From DASQWC01 sp035640475 (GTDB lineage Bacteria; Actinomycetota; JAICYB01): 23,798 nucleotides of DNA. The stretch's first letter is position 1, and every line of letters starts with the position of its first letter. The DNA lies in assembly GCA_035640475.1 (NCBI GenBank), contig DASQWC010000167.1, positions 1 through 23,798 on the forward strand, given 5' to 3'. This document shows positions 1 through 8,437 of this stretch, one piece after another. Made by a program: the position numbers and the translations under genes. The notes beneath the pieces are model-generated. The model was not told the origin of the DNA. It worked only from the letters and a program-made list of their open reading frames with translations, and made no database searches.

Positions 1-72
1 CCTCGTCAGCAATCGCGGAACAAGCCGACTCCCGAGCGATCCCGTCCCGCCGGTGACGAGGACCTCGGTCAT
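1..72 (-). CDS. NAD(P)-binding SDR/NmrA-like protein, N-terminal fragment
   Basis: Only the first 24 codons lie in the window; the rest is beyond the left edge. The visible peptide starts MTEVLVTGGTGSLGSRL and contains the glycine-rich TGGTGSLG dinucleotide-binding motif of a Rossmann fold, as in atypical short-chain dehydrogenases and NAD-dependent epimerases. The ATG overlaps the TGA stop of the upstream tricorn gene in an ATGA arrangement, so the two are probably translationally coupled and share an mRNA. The substrate cannot be judged from so short a piece. Membership of the Rossmann SDR superfamily is fairly safe; the subfamily is not. Confidence 0.75.
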   Translation of the reverse strand, partial: MTEVLVTGGTGSLGSRLVPRLLTR

Positions 73-3000
73 CGCTTGGGTCTTCGCGTGGGCTTGCGCT
101 TGGCCGGTTTCCGCTTGACCGCCTTCCGGCCCCGAGGCGGCAACACCGGGAGCGCGAGGTGGGGCCTCGTGCGCATGTCGGGAGCGAGCGGCTTGTGGCG
201 CTTCAGCGCGTCGAGGGCGAGCTTGAGTCCCGTCTCCATTTGGGGGTCGCGACCCTTCGCGTAGTCCTGCGGTGTGATGTCGACGTCGTGCGTCGGGTCC
301 GTCCCGTAGTTCTCGACCCCCCACCCGACGTCGCGGAACCAGAAGGAGAACTCCGGCTGCGTAGTCACGCCGTTGTCCACGAGCACGTGCCGCATGTTGA
401 TGCCGACCACGCCGCCCCACGTGCGCTTGCCGACGACCGGGCCGAGCTTCTTCAGCTTGAAGACGTGCGTGAAGATGTCGCCGTCCGAGGCGGCGAGCTC
501 GTTCGTCAGGCACACGAGCGGGCCGGCCGGAGAGTCGGACGGGTACGGGTCGGGCCGGCCCCAGCGCGTCACGTCGTAGCCGAGCCGTTCGCGCGCGAGC
601 TTCTCGATGATCAGCTGTGAGACGTGACCGCCGCCGTTGAAGCGAACGTCGACGATGAGTGCGTCGCGCTCGACCTCCGACAAGTAGTACCTATGGAACT
701 CCGCGAAGCCGGGTGGACCCATGTCCGGGATGTGGACGTATCCGACGCGGCCGTTCGTTCGTTCGTGGACGAGGGCGCGGTTGGTCTCCACCCACTCGCG
801 GTATCGAAGTGGACGCTCATCGGCCAGCGTTCGCACGACGACCGTTCGCGGGTTCCGTCCGCGCGCGTCGCCGACGACCAGCTCGACATCGATGCCGGCT
901 TGATGGACGAGCAGCGACTGCGGCGAAACGTCCTCAGCCGTTGCCTGACCGTTGACGGCCAGGATCGTGCTGCCTTCTTTTACGTTGATGCCGGGTGCCG
1001 CCAGCGGTGAGGACAACCGCGGGTCCCAGCTGTCGCCGCGCACGATGTGATCGACGACCCAGCGCGCATTGCGGAGCGAAAGGTCGCAGCCGAGCTGGCC
1101 GACACGGTACGGCGGTGGCGGCCGAACGTCGCCGCCGATCTCGTAGGCATGCGATGTTCCCAGCTCGCCGAGCATCTCCCACATCAGGTCGGAGAACTCG
1201 AGGCGGCTCGCCACCTTGTCGACCAGCGGCAGGTAGCGCTCGTAGATTGCGTCCCAATCGACGCCCGACATGTCGGCCACCCAGAAGTGCTCGCGCTGGA
1301 AGCGCCACGCCTCGCGGTACATCTGGCGCCATTCGGTTGGTGGATGTACCGAGACGCGAATCCGACCTGTATCGATCCAGCCGCTGCGCCGGCCGGGGGG
1401 CTCGTGCTCGTTCTTCACGTCGGGCTTCTCTCCGGCCCGCAACGCGCGCAGCCTCCGGCCCGCCTGATAGACGAGCGTCGAGCCGTCTGCCGAGACCCGA
1501 AAGCCGGTCACGCCGCCGACGATCATGTCGAGCTTCAGCTCGTTGAGGTCGTAGACGTCGATCTTTCCCTTTGGTTGCTCGTCGACGTCGAACCAATCCT
1601 GCTGGAGCGTGCCGGAGACGGGGACGCTCGTGAAGAGCACCTTGTTCCGGATGCCCCAGACCTGCGTGTAGCGTCCTTCGGGCATCGGGAAGGCAACGAC
1701 TCGATCGGCGATACCGTCGACGTCGATCCGGATCGGCTTGACCGGCGGCGCCTTCGGAACCGGTCCCCCCTTGCGCGCCGTCGGCTTCTTCGCGGCGGCG
1801 TTCGGCGGGTCGTCCCTCTTTCGTTGTTCGCCGAACCCTCGGGGTTTGGCAACAAAGGGAGACGGCTCGTCGGCGCGGAGCGTGATCAAGTGCGGGCGAA
1901 CCGACCGAGGGAACCCGATGGAGAAATAGAGCATGTCGTACACGGGGTCGAAGACCCGGCGCGACAAGAAGTAGAGAAACCGCCCGTCCGGATCGAACGA
2001 CGGGTGGAAGTCGACGAACTCGGGCCGCGTGAGAAGCCGGGTCGTTCCGTCGCCGACGTCGGCGAGCTTGATCGACGTCGTCCGTTGTGTCTCCGCGCAG
2101 CTGTAAGCGACGTACCTGCCGTCCGGCGAACACACCGGCCCGGTGATGCGGCCGTACTCGCTGCGGTCGAGAAGCTTGCTCCGGTTCGTCTGAAGGTTGA
2201 CCCAGATGAGCTCGTTGCGGTGATTTGCGACGACGACCTCGTTTCGCGTGGGCGATGCTTGGAGCTCAATCGGCCGTCCGATGTCGATTCGTTCCAGACG
2301 CTTGGTCCTCGACCCGTCCTTCGTAGAGAAGACCTCGAGTGCCTCCTCGCCGCCTTCGTCCGACACGCAGACGACCGACGCGCCGTCGAATGTCCATTGG
2401 GCCAGCCGGTACCGGACGCCGTCCCGCCGTCCGTATTGACGGACGGCCTGCTCCCACAGCGGCATCGTGTGGAGCTTGCCCCGCGCGTTTGCGGCGAGCG
2501 CGTGGCCGTCCGGATGGACCCGCCATGAGTGCAGATACTTCGCGGATTCGACGAACCGACGATTCCTGAAGACACGCGGGCTGCGGAAATCGATATCGAT
2601 CCGGCGCGATGTGTCGGTTTCCGGGTCGTAGATCCAGATGTCGGCCGCGAGCTGATACACAATCCGCGCTCCGTCGCTCGACGCCCAGCGCGCGTAGTAG
2701 GCGTCGTGATCGGTGTGTCGGCGCACGTCGCGCCCCGACGGCGTGCAGGAGTACAGGTTTCCGATTCCCTCGTGGTCCGACAAGAAGTAGATGCGGGCGC
2801 CGACCCATAGCGGCGAGCCGATGTTGCCGTCGAACGTCGAGAGCAGCCGCTTGAACGAGCCCCGGCCCTCGGTGTCGATCCACACGTCGCCGCGCGTGCC
2901 GCCGCGGTATCGCTTCCAGCGAGCCGGATCGACGGTGTGCCGGCCGATGACGACACCTTTGCCGTCCGGTGCGTAGGCGAGCTCGGTCGCCGTTCCAAAG

Positions 3001-3401
3001 GAGAGCATCTCCGGCTGTCCAGCCACCGGATCGACGGCCCACATCATCGTGTCGCCCCGGTTGGCGCTGCGGGCGTCGCTGACGAACGCGACCCGGCCGT
3101 CCCTCGTCCATCCGCGGACGGCCGATGCCGCACCGAGGTGCGTTCGGCGGTGCGCCGAACCACCGTCGGCCGGCATCACGTAGACCTCGGCGTGCGCTTC
3201 CTCGGTTCCCGTGAATGCGATGTACTCGCCGCCCGGTGAGACGATCGTTCGCCCGACCGGGCCGAGATTCGACGTCAGTCGTCTTGCGATACCGCCGTCG
3301 CGCGCAACGGTCCACACGTCGTCCTCGCACAGGAAGACGACTCTTTCGCCCGCGATCGACGCCGATCGGAAATAGCCGATGTTCAGCGTGTCTTCGGTCA
3401 C
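69..3401 (-). CDS. Tricorn protease (S41-type serine protease with beta-propellers)
   Basis: This 1110-residue protein is a large cytoplasmic protease that in the archaeal prototype trims peptides released by the proteasome. The N-terminal half reads as WD40/TolB-like propeller repeats (for example EDDVWTVARDGGIARRLT near the start). It is followed by a Pro/Lys-rich linker near residues 530-570, a PDZ-like region and a C-terminal S41 core. The catalytic residues are visible: S750-H751 in GTSHAYE, nucleophile S972 in NELAASDGDIF, and E1030 in GVENYGTDP. These line up closely with S745, H746, S965 and E1023 of the Thermoplasma enzyme, so it should be active. The GTG start at 3401 gives the family-typical beginning NIGYFRSASI; an upstream ATG at 3443 would run into the preceding gene. 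The last 25 residues form a strongly basic K/R/P tail. No tricorn cofactor aminopeptidase is nearby. Confidence 0.93.
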   Translation of the reverse strand: MTEDTLNIGYFRSASIAGERVVFLCEDDVWTVARDGGIARRLTSNLGPVGRTIVSPGGEYIAFTGTEEAHAEVYVMPADGGSAHRRTHLGAASAVRGWTRDGRVAFVSDARSANRGDTMMWAVDPVAGQPEMLSFGTATELAYAPDGKGVVIGRHTVDPARWKRYRGGTRGDVWIDTEGRGSFKRLLSTFDGNIGSPLWVGARIYFLSDHEGIGNLYSCTPSGRDVRRHTDHDAYYARWASSDGARIVYQLAADIWIYDPETDTSRRIDIDFRSPRVFRNRRFVESAKYLHSWRVHPDGHALAANARGKLHTMPLWEQAVRQYGRRDGVRYRLAQWTFDGASVVCVSDEGGEEALEVFSTKDGSRTKRLERIDIGRPIELQASPTRNEVVVANHRNELIWVNLQTNRSKLLDRSEYGRITGPVCSPDGRYVAYSCAETQRTTSIKLADVGDGTTRLLTRPEFVDFHPSFDPDGRFLYFLSRRVFDPVYDMLYFSIGFPRSVRPHLITLRADEPSPFVAKPRGFGEQRKRDDPPNAAAKKPTARKGGPVPKAPPVKPIRIDVDGIADRVVAFPMPEGRYTQVWGIRNKVLFTSVPVSGTLQQDWFDVDEQPKGKIDVYDLNELKLDMIVGGVTGFRVSADGSTLVYQAGRRLRALRAGEKPDVKNEHEPPGRRSGWIDTGRIRVSVHPPTEWRQMYREAWRFQREHFWVADMSGVDWDAIYERYLPLVDKVASRLEFSDLMWEMLGELGTSHAYEIGGDVRPPPPYRVGQLGCDLSLRNARWVVDHIVRGDSWDPRLSSPLAAPGINVKEGSTILAVNGQATAEDVSPQSLLVHQAGIDVELVVGDARGRNPRTVVVRTLADERPLRYREWVETNRALVHERTNGRVGYVHIPDMGPPGFAEFHRYYLSEVERDALIVDVRFNGGGHVSQLIIEKLARERLGYDVTRWGRPDPYPSDSPAGPLVCLTNELAASDGDIFTHVFKLKKLGPVVGKRTWGGVVGINMRHVLVDNGVTTQPEFSFWFRDVGWGVENYGTDPTHDVDITPQDYAKGRDPQMETGLKLALDALKRHKPLAPDMRTRPHLALPVLPPRGRKAVKRKPAKRKPTRRPKR

Positions 3402-3420
3402 GGCCGCCAATGATAGGTGG

Positions 3421-4503
3421 CTACGCGCGGCCGCGGCCCGCAAGAAGCGGCACGAGCATTTCGTCCTGCGTGAGGCTTCCGTGACCGCTGCGGAGTCTCG
3501 CCTCGCCCGCGTTGGCCGGATCGAGGAAGCCGATCGGTTGCCGCGCCGCGAGGACGATGTCGCCCAGGCGGCGCCGCACTTCGGCCGACGGCGCGCGGGG
3601 GCCGAGCCATCCTTCGTCGATGAGCCGTTCGCGCGAAAAGACCCACGCGTACGTGGAAAGACGGTCGGTCGCGGCGGACAGAAGCTCGTCGGCGGCGCCG
3701 GCCTTTGCGTGCAGGTAGCGGAACCGGCTTTCTCCGGACTGGGCTTCGATCAGCGATGCAAGCTCGGTGACCTCAACCCAGTCATCGAACGCAACGTGCC
3801 CATGGTCCGCGGAGATAACGAGCGCACACGACGACGGCAGCGCATCGAGCACATCGGCGACGAGGTAGTCGAGGAATGACAGCTCGGCGACGAGGAACTC
3901 GTCCTCGAGGCCGTGCATATGAAAGACGATGTCGGCGTTCCCGTAGTAGGCGTAGACGAAGCGCTCGCCTTCGGTGATGAGCCGCCGGCAGTGCACTCCG
4001 ATGCTCGACGGACCGAACCAGCCGGTGAAGTTCGCCCCGCGCAGATGCACGTTCGTGAACCCGGTTGCTTCGAACTCCGCTCTCGTCACTGCCGGTATCG
4101 CTTCGCCGCCGAACGCCAGCCGCGGTTGAAAGTCGGTTGGATTCGGGGGACGGCGCCCCCACGGCAGCGACCATCGCAGCACGTTCAGGACCTCGCGCTC
4201 GACGAGGAGTCTGTATCCGACGATGCCGTGTTCGGCCGGCGCCAGGCCCGTCGTTAGTGACGTGAGCGCGGTTGTCGTCGTCGATGGAACAACCGTCGGG
4301 ATCGGGCTGCCGCTCAGCGCCGCGATCGTCGGCAGGACGGATCGATGCCCGTCCAAGATGTTCCAACCGAGTCCGTCGATGACGAGCAGGACGACCGACT
4401 GCGCATCGCGCACCGCATCGGGAACCCAATCTTCCCGCGCGCGCAACGCGCGCACGAGGTTGCTGATGCACGGACCTTCGTAGTTGGGACGGACCGGTTC
4501 CAC
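3421..4503 (-). CDS. Type I phosphodiesterase / alkaline phosphatase family protein
   Basis: This 360-residue enzyme belongs to the nucleotide pyrophosphatase/phosphodiesterase branch of the alkaline phosphatase fold. Metal-binding and catalytic motifs are present in order: D43 in LLVIDGLGW, the threonine nucleophile within PSTTTTALTSL (75-78), D191 and H195 in GNADIVFHMHG, D233-H234-H236 in SADHGH, and H341 in SGHGSLT. No signal peptide or membrane segment is seen, so it is probably cytoplasmic; the substrate is unknown. The frame is open further upstream, but that part is antisense to putA. The GTG at 4503 lies just before the first family-like residues and leaves a 27-base divergent gap. 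The tricorn start follows its stop after 19 bases, suggesting one operon. Confidence 0.85.
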   Translation of the reverse strand: MEPVRPNYEGPCISNLVRALRAREDWVPDAVRDAQSVVLLVIDGLGWNILDGHRSVLPTIAALSGSPIPTVVPSTTTTALTSLTTGLAPAEHGIVGYRLLVEREVLNVLRWSLPWGRRPPNPTDFQPRLAFGGEAIPAVTRAEFEATGFTNVHLRGANFTGWFGPSSIGVHCRRLITEGERFVYAYYGNADIVFHMHGLEDEFLVAELSFLDYLVADVLDALPSSCALVISADHGHVAFDDWVEVTELASLIEAQSGESRFRYLHAKAGAADELLSAATDRLSTYAWVFSRERLIDEGWLGPRAPSAEVRRRLGDIVLAARQPIGFLDPANAGEARLRSGHGSLTQDEMLVPLLAGRGRA

Positions 4504-4530
4504 GGTCCCGGCAGGATACTCTCGGGAAAG

Positions 4531-7491
4531 ATGGAGGCGGCGTTCGAGCGGGACGTCCAAGAGCTCGCCCGCCGGATCGCCGAGGCGGGCGCATCCGAAC
4601 GCACACGCGTCTATCACATGACGTGGTGGACGGATCGCTTGCTCGACTGGGCGATGGATCACCCGGACTTCAAGACGCAGCTCTTTCGTTTCGTCGACGT
4701 GTTCCCGGCGTGCCGTGACAACGCGGACGTGGCACGGCACCTCGAGGAGTACTTCGCCGATGTCGAGGTTCCCACGGCCCTCGAGCTCGGCATGGAAGCC
4801 GCCGAACACGTCCCGTTCGGCGCCAAGATCGAAGCGGCCGTCACGCGGCGAAACGTGCTGCGCATGGCGCGGCAGTTCATCGCCGGTGCGACGCCGTCCG
4901 ACGCCTTGCCGCAGCTGCGCAAGCTCTGGCGTGACGGCGAAGCATCAACAGTCGACCTGCTCGGCGAGAAGACGATCACCGAGACGGAGGCGGAGGCGTA
5001 CGCCGATCGCGTACATGAGTTGCTCGCGGAGCTTGCCCGCGACGCCGAGCAATGGCCGGACGACGCGCACCTGGAACGAGACGCATTCGGTTCGATCGCT
5101 CGTGTCAGCGTCTCGATCAAGCCGACCGCGCTCGCACCGCTGTACGCACCGTTGACGCGGGATGCGGGACTCGAGCAGGCGTACGGACGTCTGCGCGACA
5201 TCTGCGAGCACGCTCGCGAGCTCGGCGCGGCCGTCTACCTCGACATGGAGCACTACGACGTGAAGGACCTCACGCTCGAGCTCGTTCGCCGCGTCGGCGA
5301 CGCCTTCGACTCGCTGGAGCTCGGCGCGGTTGTGCAGGCATACCTCACGGATTCCTACGACGACCTGACGGCTCTCGTCTCCTGGGCGCGTGGAAGAGCA
5401 ACGCCCGTGAGCGTGCGGCTTGTGAAAGGTGCGTACTGGGACTACGAGACGGCAGTCGCTGCCTCCCACGGCTGGCCGCCGCCGGTCTACGAGTCCAAGG
5501 CGCAGACCGATGCGAATTACGAGCGATGTGTTCGGTATCTCGTCGAGAACGCCGGGGTGATCCGGCCCGCATTTGCGACGCACAACATCAGGACGCTCGC
5601 GTACGCGATCACGTCGGCGCGCCTTCGCGGGTTGCACGAAACGAGCGTCGAGCTCCAGTTGTTGTACGGAATGGCCGAACCGGTCCATACGGCACTACGC
5701 CGTCTCGGCTTCCGCGTGCGTGCGTACGCTCCAGTCGGCGACCTCGTGCCCGGCATGGCATACCTCGTGCGCCGGCTGCTCGAGAACACAGCGAACGAGT
5801 CGTTTCTGCGGAACCGGTTCGTCGAGGGCCGCGACCTCGACCAGCTCATCCGGCCGCCCGATGTCGCCGAGGGCGAGCTCGCTTGGCGCCCCGAGGCGCC
5901 CGCGATCACCCGAGACGACCCGTTCCGAAACGAGCCTCCGGCTGAGTTCCGCCGGGCCTTCGCGCGAGACAGCATGCGTGCGGCGGTTGAAACCGCCGCA
6001 CGCATGCCCTCCTTCGACGCCCCGGCGATCATCGCCGGCGGGCGAATTCCGACGAAGGACGCGGTCGTGTCGGCGGACCCGGCCGGACCGGCACACGAGG
6101 TGTGCCGGTCCGCCCGCTGCGGAGCGTCGGAAGTCGACCGCGCCGTCGAGGCGGCGCTCAAGGACCAGCCGGCATGGGGCAGGGCGGATGTGAGTCACCG
6201 CGCGGATGTGCTGTTCCGTGCCGCTGCGATCATGCGGTCTCGCCGCGCGGAGCTTGCGGCACTCGAGGTGCTTGAGGCGGGCAAGCCCTGGGCGCAAGCC
6301 GATGCCGACGTGTGCGAAGCCGTCGACTTCTGCGAGTTCTACGGACGCGAGGCGTTGCGTCTCGCGCGCGTCGCCGCGGTCACGCAGGTCGCGGGAGAGC
6401 GAAACGCCTACGTGTATCAGCCGCGGGGTTTGGTCGCGGTGATCTCGCCCTGGAACTTCCCCCTCGCGATCCCGTGCGGGATGGTTGCCGCCGCGCTGGT
6501 GTGCGGGAATGCAGTCCTCTTCAAGCCGGCCGAACAGACGCCCGGCATCGCGCTGCGTCTGGTGGAGATCCTGCTCGAGGCGGGCGTGCCCGATGGCATC
6601 CTGGCGTTTCTTCCCGGACTCGGTGAGGAGGTGGGTGCGGCACTCGTCGACCGGCCGGAAACGTCGGTGATCGCGTTCACCGGGTCGAAGGACGTCGGTT
6701 TGTCCATCGTGGAGCGCGCTTCGGCGACCCGTCCCGGACAGCGCCACGTGAAACGCGTCATTGCCGAAATGGGAGGAAAGAATGCGGTCGTCGTCGACTC
6801 GGACGCCGATCTGGACGTTGCCGTCCCGGCGATCATCGAAAGCGCGTTCGGCTATTCGGGTCAGAAGTGCTCGGCTGCCTCGCGTGTGATCGGTGTGGGC
6901 CCGATCTTCCAGGACCTCGTCGACCGGCTCGTCGGCGCGGCGCGACTCCTGCCCGTCGGGCTCCCGTACGAGATGAGCACGGTCGTCGGACCGCTCATCG
7001 ACGAGGACGCGTGGAAGAAGGTCCGCGGATATCAGGAGATCGCGCACGAGGAAGGCGACGTGGTTCTCCAGCGAGACGACGTGCCGGAGCGCGGCTGGTT
7101 CGTCGGCCCCACGATCGTGGTGACGCGCGCGCAAGGCTCGCGCATCGCGACCGAAGAGATCTTCGGGCCGGTATTGGTCTGCATTCCGGCAGACGATTTC
7201 GATCACGCGCTGACGATCGCCGATGCCACTCCGTACGCGCTGACCGCAGGTGTGTTCTCGCGCTCGCCGTCGCGCATCGCCCGAGCCGCGACCGAGCTGC
7301 GAGCGGGCAACGTCTACATCAACCGATCGATTACCGGCGCGGCTCCCGGCCGCCAGCCGTTCGGCGGCTACGGCCTGTCGGGTGTCGGATCGAAGGCCGG
7401 CGGGCCCGACTATCTGCTGCAGTTCACCGACCCGCGCGTCGTCTCGGAGAACACGATTCGTCAGGGCTTCGCGCCCCTGGAAGACGACTAG
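4531..7491 (+). CDS. putA: Bifunctional proline dehydrogenase / glutamate-semialdehyde dehydrogenase (PutA)
   Basis: The protein (986 residues) oxidises proline to glutamate in two coupled steps. The N-terminal FAD-dependent proline dehydrogenase (about residues 100-450) shows VSIKPTAL, VYLDMEHYD, RLVKGAYWDYE and GMAYLVRRLLENTAN. The C-terminal aldehyde dehydrogenase (about 530-975) shows SPWNFP (N642), FTGSKDVG, E746 in IAEMGGKNA, catalytic C780 in SGQKCSAASR, and EEIFGPVLV. The length fits the minimal bifunctional type; there is no N-terminal ribbon-helix-helix repressor domain as in the 1300-residue enterobacterial protein. The ATG at 4531 was chosen because the longer frame upstream lies over the divergent phosphodiesterase gene. 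The linker around residues 481-528 carries two long perfect inverted repeats and diverges from the usual start of the ALDH domain. Confidence 0.96.
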   Translation: MEAAFERDVQELARRIAEAGASERTRVYHMTWWTDRLLDWAMDHPDFKTQLFRFVDVFPACRDNADVARHLEEYFADVEVPTALELGMEAAEHVPFGAKIEAAVTRRNVLRMARQFIAGATPSDALPQLRKLWRDGEASTVDLLGEKTITETEAEAYADRVHELLAELARDAEQWPDDAHLERDAFGSIARVSVSIKPTALAPLYAPLTRDAGLEQAYGRLRDICEHARELGAAVYLDMEHYDVKDLTLELVRRVGDAFDSLELGAVVQAYLTDSYDDLTALVSWARGRATPVSVRLVKGAYWDYETAVAASHGWPPPVYESKAQTDANYERCVRYLVENAGVIRPAFATHNIRTLAYAITSARLRGLHETSVELQLLYGMAEPVHTALRRLGFRVRAYAPVGDLVPGMAYLVRRLLENTANESFLRNRFVEGRDLDQLIRPPDVAEGELAWRPEAPAITRDDPFRNEPPAEFRRAFARDSMRAAVETAARMPSFDAPAIIAGGRIPTKDAVVSADPAGPAHEVCRSARCGASEVDRAVEAALKDQPAWGRADVSHRADVLFRAAAIMRSRRAELAALEVLEAGKPWAQADADVCEAVDFCEFYGREALRLARVAAVTQVAGERNAYVYQPRGLVAVISPWNFPLAIPCGMVAAALVCGNAVLFKPAEQTPGIALRLVEILLEAGVPDGILAFLPGLGEEVGAALVDRPETSVIAFTGSKDVGLSIVERASATRPGQRHVKRVIAEMGGKNAVVVDSDADLDVAVPAIIESAFGYSGQKCSAASRVIGVGPIFQDLVDRLVGAARLLPVGLPYEMSTVVGPLIDEDAWKKVRGYQEIAHEEGDVVLQRDDVPERGWFVGPTIVVTRAQGSRIATEEIFGPVLVCIPADDFDHALTIADATPYALTAGVFSRSPSRIARAATELRAGNVYINRSITGAAPGRQPFGGYGLSGVGSKAGGPDYLLQFTDPRVVSENTIRQGFAPLEDD
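5972..6007. repeat. Perfect 17-bp inverted repeat inside putA
   Basis: Arm 5972-5988 (GCATGCGTGCGGCGGTT) is followed after GA by its exact reverse complement at 5991-6007. A realistic fold has about 15-16 base pairs around a small GA-centred loop. It lies in frame in the inter-domain linker and encodes a near-palindromic peptide (MRAAVETAARM). The length is far above what GC-rich coding sequence gives by chance. Its function is unknown; it could be a small palindromic element or a transcript hairpin that affects translation between the two domains. Confidence 0.9.
6084..6112. repeat. Perfect 13-bp inverted repeat inside putA
   Basis: Arm 6084-6096 (CGGACCGGCACAC), loop GAG, and the exact complementary arm at 6100-6112. 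It begins 77 bases after the end of the 17-bp palindrome and sits at the entry to the aldehyde dehydrogenase domain. The encoded peptide AHEVCRSARC replaces the usual conserved segment there. Seen directly in the sequence; function unknown. Confidence 0.9.
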
Positions 7492-8349
7492 TTACAGCGG
7501 ATAAGCCGGCTTCACGAAGCGCCGGCCGAGGTCGTACGTTCCGCGCGAGCTGAAATGAATGCGCTGCGCACGAGCACGTTCGAGATCGTCGGTCGACACC
7601 ATGAACGTATTCGCAACGTTTCTCGCCACACCGGCCTGTCCACGCCGGACGACGTGCGAGTACTGGAAGTGAACGTCACTGTCACGGCGAAGATCGGTGA
7701 TTCGGCCGAACACGAACGGGAGAGACGGTGCGCGCAGATCCCGGCGGACGGACCGAACGAACCGGGCGAGATTACCCTCATATGCGCTGGCGGCCCGGAG
7801 CCGCTCGCTGTCCGCTTCCCCTTGCATCCAGAAGAATCCGGCGAGGTCCACGCTCGCTTCGCGTGTTGCCCGGAGAGTCCCGACCGCTTCCCGGACGCGG
7901 GCGATCAGCCGGTCGTAGAGACCGCCGCGACGCGACGGATTCCAGTCGCGGTACAGGCTCGTGCCGCTCGCTGCGAACTTCACGATTGCGATCGTCGAGT
8001 CGGGGTGCATGCGCGAGAGCAGCGGCCCGGCTCCCATCTCGGGACCGAACCCTTGGTGCCACCGCGGCTGAACGATCTCCGTCGGGGCCGTGAGCGGTCC
8101 CCACGACGTCGGGAAGTCGGCCACCGGTCCCCAGAACAGGACAGACGACGACGGCACAGCCTTTGGAGCGATGCGCGCAAGATCCGTCGCCGACGTGTCT
8201 TTGCCGACCATGTTCGACTGGCCGGCGAACACGTACACCCTGATCGGCTCCTCTGCGTGCGCGAGCGATCGGGCGGTCGTCGTCAGTCCAACGGCGAGTA
8301 GGAGGGCGCAGACAAGCACCCGAATAGCACTGCCCAACAAGCGTCTCAT
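7492..8349 (-). CDS. Secreted sialate O-acetylesterase-like (CE6/SASA) esterase
   Basis: This 285-residue SGNH-type esterase begins with a clear signal peptide: arginines, a hydrophobic stretch at about residues 9-25, and a cleavage site after LAHA near residue 32. Family motifs are FAGQSNMVG with nucleophile S45, GFFWMQGEADSE (171-182), and a C-terminal H265 in RIHFSSRGTYDLG that completes the triad. Members remove acetyl groups from sialic acid or plant polysaccharides such as xylan; the substrate here cannot be told. It is probably exported and acts on external carbohydrate. It stands alone, divergent from the cation transporter, and its TAA begins directly after the TAG of putA on the other strand. 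Confidence 0.85.
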   Translation of the reverse strand: MRRLLGSAIRVLVCALLLAVGLTTTARSLAHAEEPIRVYVFAGQSNMVGKDTSATDLARIAPKAVPSSSVLFWGPVADFPTSWGPLTAPTEIVQPRWHQGFGPEMGAGPLLSRMHPDSTIAIVKFAASGTSLYRDWNPSRRGGLYDRLIARVREAVGTLRATREASVDLAGFFWMQGEADSERLRAASAYEGNLARFVRSVRRDLRAPSLPFVFGRITDLRRDSDVHFQYSHVVRRGQAGVARNVANTFMVSTDDLERARAQRIHFSSRGTYDLGRRFVKPAYPL

Positions 8350-8437
8350 CTCCGGTCGCTACCGACTGGATGCGCCGCGAGGCGCCCCCAAACCAACTGG
8401 CACAAAGATAAACGACGAAGGCCAAAATCGAGTCACG

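Noticed and set aside
2426..2447. 9-bp perfect hairpin with ATTG loop in the tricorn gene
   Set aside because: Stems of 8-10 bp are expected a few times by chance in coding DNA of this composition and length. The hairpins at 3142-3160 and 14256-14279 were set aside for the same reason.
4504..4809. N-terminal extension of the phosphodiesterase gene
   Set aside because: These codons are antisense to the conserved start of putA and have no match to the phosphodiesterase family.
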